64,000 bases of DNA, taken from Scolanthus callimorphus (lineage: Eukaryota; Cnidaria; Anthozoa; Actiniaria; Edwardsiidae). This document shows, one piece after another, positions 56,671 to 64,000 of this stretch (position 1 is the first letter of the stretch; the number at the start of each line of letters is the position of its first letter). Under the pieces are notes generated by a model. The model was not told where the DNA came from. It worked only from the letters and a program-made list of their open reading frames with translations, and ran no database searches. The stretch spans positions 13,618,372 through 13,682,371 of the forward strand of contig CM066915.1 in assembly GCA_033964015.1 (NCBI GenBank), written 5' to 3'. Position numbers and translations under genes: made by a program.

Positions 56671-56967
56671 CGGTTTACATTTGTGAGCTTACACTACTAG
56701 TGGAAAAATAGTCGAGTTGTTGAGACGTTTTCCAGCATTTTCAACGGTTTACGGTGTCAAAATTACTAAAATGAAATTTGATGCTCATAAATTAATTTCC
56801 TGCAAAATCAGGCGTAAACCGTTGGAAATCGTTGTTAAGCTTAGAATAACCGTAATTAGTCAAGTGCATCGTAGACATCATAGCAGTGTATTGTTCTCCA
56901 AGTTAACAAACTCCAAAAAAACATAATTACAAGATGTTAAAAATCGTTTCGTATGTCAACGGTTTAC
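56671..56967. repeat. cluster of aacggtttac motifs downstream of Rep
   Basis: acggtttac at 56670-56678, aacggtttac at 56743-56752 and 56958-56967, and its inverse gtaaaccgtt at 56814-56823. Four occurrences in 300 bp in an otherwise unremarkable AT-rich stretch. They could be protein-binding repeats or ends of a small element. Confidence 0.5.
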
Positions 56968-57065
56968 AAACCGGAAGTAGACAGAGAAAAGACCGGAAGT
57001 AGCGGAATTATTTTGGCGGGAAACATCTGACGATTTGGCATGCAACAAAAGGAATTGTTATTTGC

Positions 57066-58158
57066 TTAGTATTTTATTCGGTTGCCTTTGCTTTTTATAA
57101 TCAAGTCTATCCGCTTATCCATCGATCCAATAATATTATCGATGATGTTTACTGGAAATGCTAGAATTGTTTCCCTTACGCGATTTTGAAACTCCTTGTA
57201 ACTCTCCCTCTTAACTTTGCGAGTCAGTGCCTGTTTGTTAAGTTCGTTCCTAACCAGATGAAAAACGTTCTCTATAGGATTGAGATCGGGGCTTCTTGGC
57301 GGTATTGGGAACAGTTCTGCTTTAACTTTTCTCAATGCCCCTCTAGCAGCAGCCGAATTTTGACTCGGATCGCCATCCTGTAGCCAAAGTTTGGAGGGGG
57401 CCTTCTGTGCTTTTTTGAACAGTCCGCGAAAATGTTTCATAACATAACTTCTGAAGAAATCCCCGTTAAGTTTTTCGTAAGGGTCGCATGCTATTACCCC
57501 TTTTCCGAAACTGATGCTAACAAAAAACTTACACGTTTTCCCTCCCGACCCCTCCTTCTTTCCCTTAGCCGTACATCCCAGCGCTAAACCCTCAGACTTT
57601 TTTCTCCATATCCGCCCCTGTGGTGCTCTAGCTTGTCCAGCTGGATTTCTCTTGTAATAGAACCCGACACCGTCCAAATAAAAGTTTATCTCTGAAGTCC
57701 AGAAGTCGTTTTGTGTGTTTTTTTTTCACATCCTTGGCAAACTGCAAGCGTTCTTCTATATCCCCTTGCAATAATACCCCCTTTTTCCTACTTTGCAGAT
57801 ACTCGTAACCGTGATCGTGTAGTCTTCTGCGTACAGTTCTGTTACTTACTTCGCGTAAATCAAGACCACATGCCTCGAATAGGCTTCCAGAACATATGTT
57901 TGGATTCTCGTGACGCAAAAGATTAAACTGTCGTATAAGTACCCTCTCTGTTTTGGCAGTTATCTTTCTTGGACGCCCAGAGCTCGGCTTCCGATTCTTT
58001 TTTCTTAAAGCCCGAACTCCCTCTTTTCTTATTCTATAAACGCTTCGTAACGAGACTCCGGTATCTCTTGCAACATCTATAGGCTTATGGCATGCATCTC
58101 TTATCCTGTAAAGGATATACGCCTTAATTCCGCCTTGGATTTCGCGGCGAAACACCAT
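57066..58158 (-). pseudogene. Tc1/mariner transposase, frameshifted at an A run
   Basis: Cut-and-paste DDE transposase. The first frame (58158-57628) has two helix-turn-helix segments (DVARDTGVSLRSVYRIRKEG; RKITAKTERVLIRQF). The second (57677-57066) carries the catalytic region: YLDGVGFYYKRN (first D, partly in the overlap), KLWLQDGDPSQNSAAA (second D) and SPDLNPIENVFHLVRNEL (E), spaced as DD34E. The frames part at an 8-A run near 57715, a likely indel or homopolymer error. Apart from that the gene is full length (~340 codons). Terminal inverted repeats were not identified. Confidence 0.88.
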
Positions 58159-58348
58159 ATCTGGTTACAAAAATTCTTACTTCTGTAATCCACGTAACAG
58201 TGACGACGCCCCAATTAGAACCTAATTCGTCCCATTAAGCAGTAGAATGCTATGGCGTCACACCTCTCGCGCTCAAGTAATGTTTTCATATAAAAAGATC
58301 TTACTGGGCCATACACATTTCTCCGGTATCCTACGAACTCTATTCAGA

Positions 58349-58613
58349 CAATCTTGGACAAAATGTCTTGGCAATTTCCCCAAAAAATGACCGAAATGAC
58401 GTTTCACTCCTGTCCATGCGTGATTTGTACCCCTCCCCCACCCCTCCTATAGTCAATGTTGCTTGGGTCCGTAGACAGATGATCTAGAAGTTCCTCAACA
58501 TTGATTTGTGGGGAGGGGGGGAGCGAGAATTGGCATTATCCGTATGTATTTCAGCATACCCACTGATTTCTGCACAAAACTCAAAATTTTGCCAACAATT
58601 TTGTCCAAGATTG
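58349..58613. mobile_element. MITE copy B
   Basis: Direct copy of 54642-54918, about 95 percent identical apart from the length of the G run. Confidence 0.82.
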
Positions 58614-58616
58614 CAG

Positions 58617-58650
58617 CTACTCACTATATCACGTAATAGATAGTGAGTAG
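58617..58650. repeat. 11-bp-stem hairpin
   Basis: ctactcactat and atagtgagtag pair perfectly across a 12-base loop, directly beside MITE copy B. Confidence 0.8.
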
Positions 58651-58862
58651 AGAAAACACTCGTGCAAAACTTTCTAAAACCATGAAAGTAAATATGTTTT
58701 AGCCACAACTCAATGGTTAAGTATGCTAGTGGGTTTCTACTAAAATAATTAGACTACTCGTTCTCGTTTTCTATAAGTCAAATAGTCAACTCTGCACTAT
58801 GTGCCTTGTTAACTATCTCTTGAGTCAAAGAAAATTTGAACTCGTAGTTGAGTAATTGTTAA

Positions 58863-60648
58863 GGAGGCTGCCTACAATTTTTTCTGCCCTCAACGCCCAA
58901 TCTTTGTATGCCTGCTGTTCAGGCTCAAAAACCTGTTCCGGTCTGCACTATCACATGGTTACCCTGGAGGGTTTGAACTTTATTGTAGTGTGCATTTTGT
59001 TGTGATCGGAGTTGCTATAGCAACGTTATCACCACACCCTTGTTTATAATTAGCAGCCATCAGACGCGTTGCGCGACCTAAACTTTTAAAATGACACCCC
59101 TCGCACTAATCCCTGAGTAGCTAGCATTAATCACAGCAAGTTTGGAGAGAATTCATTGGGCCGATTTTATGTTACTCGAACGGACTTTTTCAGCCTCCAA
59201 AATGTCAAAGTTATTTATGCCGCAAAGTATTTCCTTGAAAAATAATGGCTAATATCTGCGGAATTAAGAAATCCTTGTCGCCCGAATAATCTACAAACCC
59301 AAGGCAATGTACCAGCCAATTTTCACTTCTTAGAACGCTTCCGATTTTGTTTGGCATGTGTTCAAGGAAACTGCAAAATTTGAGAAATTATATTATAAAT
59401 CTTCCGTTTGTTATAAAACTTACACTTTTCGCCTCTGACACAAATCTCATATGTAAAAGTTTTTGATACTTCCGTAAATTATTCTTGAATATACACCAAA
59501 GATAACCTCCAAGTCTTGAGTTCATTGAAGTATTTTAAGGCACCGAGAAAAAATGCTAAACTTCACTACTCTTTCGGTTTGCTCGAGCCGGTTTTTGTCA
59601 TTGTACTTTGTTTTCACCTGTTGTAACTTTGACGTCGGTTTCCCAGCCAACTACATTCCAGCATGGGAATTAAACATTGCGTCTATGGCTCAATGATTTC
59701 TCCGCGCAGTTTGCCGTCACGCTTGCTAGGGAATCGGCAAAGCGTATTAGAGATTTTCTATCATGTTTTTTCCGAGAAAATCGAAAAAGAGGAAGGCAGA
59801 AGAACTGATAAATTGGAGAGCGAGTGGTTGCCAGCCAGGCAGTGGCGGGAGGTTAAAGACAAAGAGTTAGAAAGCTCAGCATTATCAAGTTAACGTTGAT
59901 AATAAATGTTGGATTGTTATTCGCTACGCTTTGAGAGTATGAATGTTGAGCCATGAAAACTACAACACGCTGGAATGTAGTTCGCTTCACTGATAACAGG
60001 GAAAACCACGTGAAAGCTACAACAGGTGAAAACAAAGTACAATGACAAAAACCGGCTCGAGTAAACCGAAAGAGTAGTGAAGTTTAGCAAGTTTCTTATA
60101 ACAAACGGAAGATTTATAATATAATTTCTCAAATTTTGCAGTTTCCTTGAACACATGCCAAACAAAATCGGAAGCATTCTAAGAAGTGAAATTTGGCTGG
60201 TACATTGCCTTGGGTTTGTAGATTATTCGGGCGGCAAGGATTTCTTAATTCCGCAGATATTAGCCATTCTTTTTCAAGGAAATATTTGCGGCATAAATAG
60301 CTTTGCCATTTTTGAGCCTGAAAAAGTTCGTTCGAATAACATAAAACCGGCCCAATGAATTCCCTCCAAACTTGCTGTGATTAATGCTAGCTACTCAGGG
60401 ATTAGTGTGAGGGGTGTCATATTAAAAGTTTAGGTCGCGCAACGCGTCTGATGGCTGCGTATTATAAACAAGGGTGTGGTTATAACGTTGTTATAGCAAC
60501 TCCGATCACAACAAAATGCACACTACAACAAAGTTCAAACCCTCCAGGGTAACCATGTGAAAGTTCAGACCGGTACAGGTTTTTGAGCCTGAACAGCAGG
60601 CAAACAAAGTTTGGTGGTGGAGAGCAGAAAAAAATGTAGGCAGCCTCC
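58863..60648. mobile_element. near-hairpin DNA element, TTAA TSD
   Basis: Long inverted arms (about 58863-59660 and 59960-60648) begin ggaggctgcctaca on each side; the left arm has ~120 extra bases near 59425-59540. Flanks are ttaa at 58859-58862 and 60649-60652. The ~300-bp centre has a 76-codon frame (59663-59893) of no known family. The TTAA target and GGA-start resemble Kolobok or piggyBac derivatives. Confidence 0.87.
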
Positions 60649-60652
60649 TTAA

Positions 60653-63600
60653 TTAGATGTTTTTTTTATCTAATGTCGGGCAGATATTTTAGAGTTGCAG
60701 ACTTATTTTTCCAAGTCCTGCAGCAGTGCAGGGGTGAGGCGACTAATTGTTAATGTATAGAGCGTATTTCAGATGACTGTCGTGAGTAATTCGCAATTAC
60801 TTTGTAATTACGTGTCTCCATAGGTTTACTTCAGAATTGATGTAATTACTTTGCGATTGGTTTCACTAAGCAGGGGACCTTTATGTGATGCATGCGCAGA
60901 TGCACGGCCTGATTTGTCTTCAGATGAGCAAATGCTGGTTTGTTGTCGTGTCGACCGAGTTAATTTCTCCATTTTTAACGGGAATAAGTAATGTAAACCA
61001 CAAACGGAGTTCAACAGAAACAATACTTGTACTTGGGGAATGAATTTGGAGCAGTTTGAGCTTGAGATTGCTACGCTATTCGATTCGGCAAAGCAGCTCT
61101 ATTCAAGAATGTCGATTTAATATGGCGAATGTCTATGATCTGTGGTGGAATTCCCAAGTTAACTTTCTGCCAGCAGCTGAAAGGTGAAGTGTCAAATTAT
61201 CCGCCAAGGTAAGCTTTTAATTACTGTTGGCTTATGTAGGTCTCTCTTCGAGAAATCGCACCAAGGGGTTTTGTGGAATCTTTCGTTGAGCTTCCTTGCT
61301 GTAATGCAAAAAACCGATTTCTTACTCGTCTTGCCAGAATGTGCTTTCAAAATCTAGTCGTTGTGCCACAGAGTTGTCAGTGAAAAATGGAAGTACTATC
61401 ATTTTGAAATTCGTTTATCTAACGGGGATGAAACAGAAAATGGGGGAAGTTATGTGTTTTTGGTTCGACAGTTACGCACATGAGTTTCAGTGGTTGTTGT
61501 TCTTTCCTCACGGGGAATATTAGATCTGGAAAATAAGTCACACACAGTTTCTAGGACCCAGTTTAAATGAAACCATTTGATTTTCTTGAGATCGGCAGCA
61601 AAATGGTGTCTTCACTCGAGTTCTAAAATCTGCTTGAAAATGTTGTCTCATGAATATTAATTAATTGAACATTTTTCGAAAACTACTCGTTGTGCCACTG
61701 AAGTATCTCTCGAAAACAAAACTACAATCTATATGTCTTCATTGTGTGGTGCTAAATTTTTGGAAATAATGGGGGAAGTTAAGGATTTGTTGGTGTGTTT
61801 ACCTACAGGACACCTATGCTTGGGCATGCTCCTTAGAAATATTTTCACTGAAATTGATAGCTTCATAGCTGTTTGCAAGAACTGAAGTGCTCAGTTTGTT
61901 TGCCCAGAAAGCAAAATAAATTGAGATCTGAGCTGGTATAAAAAAGCAATGCTAGTTGTGTATACTTACTGAATTTAAAATATTGCCTAGCAACATTGAT
62001 AAATTTGGTGAGAAATTGGATTTTTTGATAAACCATTTGACTTGTGAGTGGAAATTATAGATCATGTTACAGTGAAACCAGATGTTCTCTTCCTTACAAT
62101 TTTGCAATATTGCCTAGCAACATTGATGGACAACTTGCTTGAATCAAATCTTTTGTATCTGTCTTCAAGATGTTGTACCAGAACTTGAAATATTTTGTTT
62201 CCAAAATCCTTCAATTATGGTCTGCCCTCCAGTGCTCAGACATGTGGCGAATTAAAGTTGCTCACGAGAAATTGCAATTTGATACCAAAGTTGTCCATCA
62301 GTGTTGTCCATCAGTGTTAAGAGCAAAGAAACAACCGGTGTGACTGTAATAATACAAATTTCATTTCACTTCTCCTAGTTACTATGCATTAAAGAGGAAA
62401 GTTTTTTTTAGAAGCACCTGATAAAAGATATAATAGAGGGTGGGACATTCAGAAGTAACTTGTTGTGCATTGTTTGTTGCAGGTTCAGAAGGTGTAGGTG
62501 TACATGTATATGCCCAATTCACAAAAGGAACATAATGCCATTCTTGTCTGGATGACACAAAACAACTGCATCCTGCAACCAAATAGCAATTTCTAGCACA
62601 AGTGCTGGTGGTTCAGGCATGCAACATGTTAGATATTACAGTAATTACGAGAGCATTTCATCGATTGATTTTCAGAAGTAGAACTATAGCAGGGGCTACT
62701 TTTAAGAGTTTTCACTAGTTTACTGCTCAGAAGAACATCACAGTGCTGTATCAAAATCCTCTTTGCTTCAATTTTTCTTGTGAAAATTATGTTGCCACCT
62801 CAAAACCCAATGTTGTCAACAGGTGTAATTTTGTCAACTGCCCAGGTTCCACTATTACAGAACTTGTCAGTGTTAGTAATAAATAGCACAATAAAAAGTT
62901 CACCAATTTGGAGTCTCATCGTTTTCATGGACATAATCCACCATTTAATACCAGGGAGGGTGTGGAAAAACTGAGCTTGTATTTTCAGGGTGGGTACCCT
63001 TCAGTCTGGGTATTTACACATTGTTTGACAAAATCCCAGTTTGGTTAGATACAAAATCTGGGGTTGTAAATCATCAGTAGTCAAATCAATTGAATTCCAG
63101 GATAGGTTATTCAAATCGAGCCTCTCGAGGTATGGTGAAACTTGTCCAGACATTTTCTTCAGACTTGTCCAGGTTATCACACAAACTAATCAACATGTTT
63201 GTTTGGTCACCATGACATTTTTTTTCCATTATACTATAACAGTGTGACCAGGGTTTTCAAGCAAAATTTATGTATCTGCATGGTGCTGAACTTTTATTTC
63301 TCAACCCAAACTATGACATCTTTCCACTTGATCTAATTCCACTGGAAGGCCCCGAAATATCAGGGTAAACTGGTAGGATAAAAAAGAAATCGTTACGATT
63401 GCTAAACAAAAACAACGTCATTTTCCTTGCACTTGCAGTTTGAATTTCAGTCTGACCCAGTTTAAGCAGTCGCAAATGAAGGTCCACAGATCCTAAACAT
63501 GATCAAACAATTTTTATTTGCAATATACAGGCAGCTGAATAAACGTTTTATTTTATCCTTCCCGCTTTCAGAATAAAAACAAAACAAACGAGAAATAGAA

Positions 63601-64000
63601 ATAGAGCGCTATTTGATTACAAATTCGTGATACTCAACAGTGCTTTTCCCTGAGTTGAGTCTGCAATGTAAACTTGGAGAGCAGCGGTTGTTGCGCATGG
63701 CATAAGCAAAAAAGTCCCCTGTTGTTTCACTATGTCAGTTTAGCAAACTCCCAAGAACGAGGAATTTGATTGGTTTCGAATCTCGGAATCTGAGACAATT
63801 ATTTACCTCATTAGATTGTGTTGCCAACCAAATTTCATGAGTGGCACATGTTTACGGCGATTTTTATTAAAAAAGCTGAAGAAAAGTCAGTCAACAAACC
63901 TAATGAAGTAACAAATTAGATTTATTTTTCTCAAAAATCGGCCTCACAAATCTTCTGAGCGTTGTCTGTGAAAAACACGCTTGCACTGAAACCCGAGTTG
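60653..64000. other. no recognisable gene
   Basis: AT-rich, frames under 70 codons. Minor internal repeats: cgttgtgccac with tgggggaagtta (61358 and 61690), tattgcctagcaacattgat (61980 and 62108) and tgtccatcagtgt (adjacent, 62290). Confidence 0.45.

Larger units (their letters stand above)
54586..58752. mobile_element. candidate composite element around Rep and Tc1 genes
   Basis: The words tctaattagtagaaacccac (54584-54603, continuing tgcatact) and, inverted, agtatgctagtgggtttcta (with a 4-base insert beyond) lie at the two sides of a 4.2-kb block containing a MITE, the Rep gene, the Tc1-like transposase and a second MITE copy. The inverted words are only ~30 bp and no target duplication was found, so unity of the block is tentative. 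Confidence 0.35.

Noticed and set aside
1..64000. tRNA or rRNA genes
   Set aside because: No sequence with tRNA box A/B arrangement or rRNA-like stretches was recognised by eye; a covariance-model scan would be decisive.

Overview
The window looks like nuclear DNA of a marine invertebrate, most likely an anthozoan cnidarian (stony coral or anemone). The reasons are spliced exons of an animal-type Dicer helicase, very high repeat density, metazoan-type hammerhead-ribozyme tandem repeats, and a Rep-like (HUH plus SF3 helicase) gene of a kind I recall as multi-copy in cnidarian, lancelet and mollusc genomes. The taxon is inferred from family recognition only. Little host coding sequence is visible: three Dicer exons and one broken multi-exon gene of unknown family. 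Most of the rest is nested mobile DNA.

Region by region. 1.5-7.9 kb: a ~125-bp satellite array (alternating subtypes, ~251-bp dimer) is split by a 4.6-kb foldback-type element (2433-7048). Its arms are inverted arrays of ~24 palindrome-bearing ~55-bp units, it is flanked by a perfect 9-bp duplication of satellite sequence, and it carries an F-box/LRR gene with one frameshift. 11.4-17.9 kb: three exons of the Dicer helicase domain, one with a 1-nt frameshift, with introns full of MITEs. No later Dicer exon was found. 19-26.4 kb: a 5.6-kb element with ~0.8-kb inverted ends and TTAA duplications (19797-25415) contains a poly-G MITE, whose empty site is preserved in the opposite arm, and a 4.5-copy, 347-bp tandem array in which every copy has a hammerhead ribozyme (retrozyme, 22441-24004).

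28.4-34.7 kb: a decayed Ty3/gypsy retrotransposon with 5-bp TSDs, itself interrupted by a 1360-bp DNA element with 9-bp TSDs; removing that element restores the RNase H/integrase reading frame. 36-49 kb: a stack of insertions. A pogo/CENP-B-like DDE transposase gene (minus strand) is split by a non-LTR retrotransposon (plus strand). That LINE is split by two opposite copies of one MITE family, and one of those is split again. The transposase N-terminus is then cut by a second gypsy element (minus strand, 43076-49082), which holds a 5'-truncated CR1-like LINE with an ACGTC duplication.

49-64 kb: a broken unknown gene (49.2-50.8 kb), nested hAT- and Tc1-type MITEs (51.2-51.6 kb), an uninterrupted 469-codon Rep gene (55206-56615), a frameshifted Tc1/mariner transposase (57066-58158), two direct MITE copies around that pair, and a near-hairpin TTAA element (58863-60648). 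The last 3.3 kb shows nothing I can name.

The observations most worth following are the foldback element with gene cargo, the retrozyme array and its host transposon, and the intact Rep gene with its repeated motif cluster.
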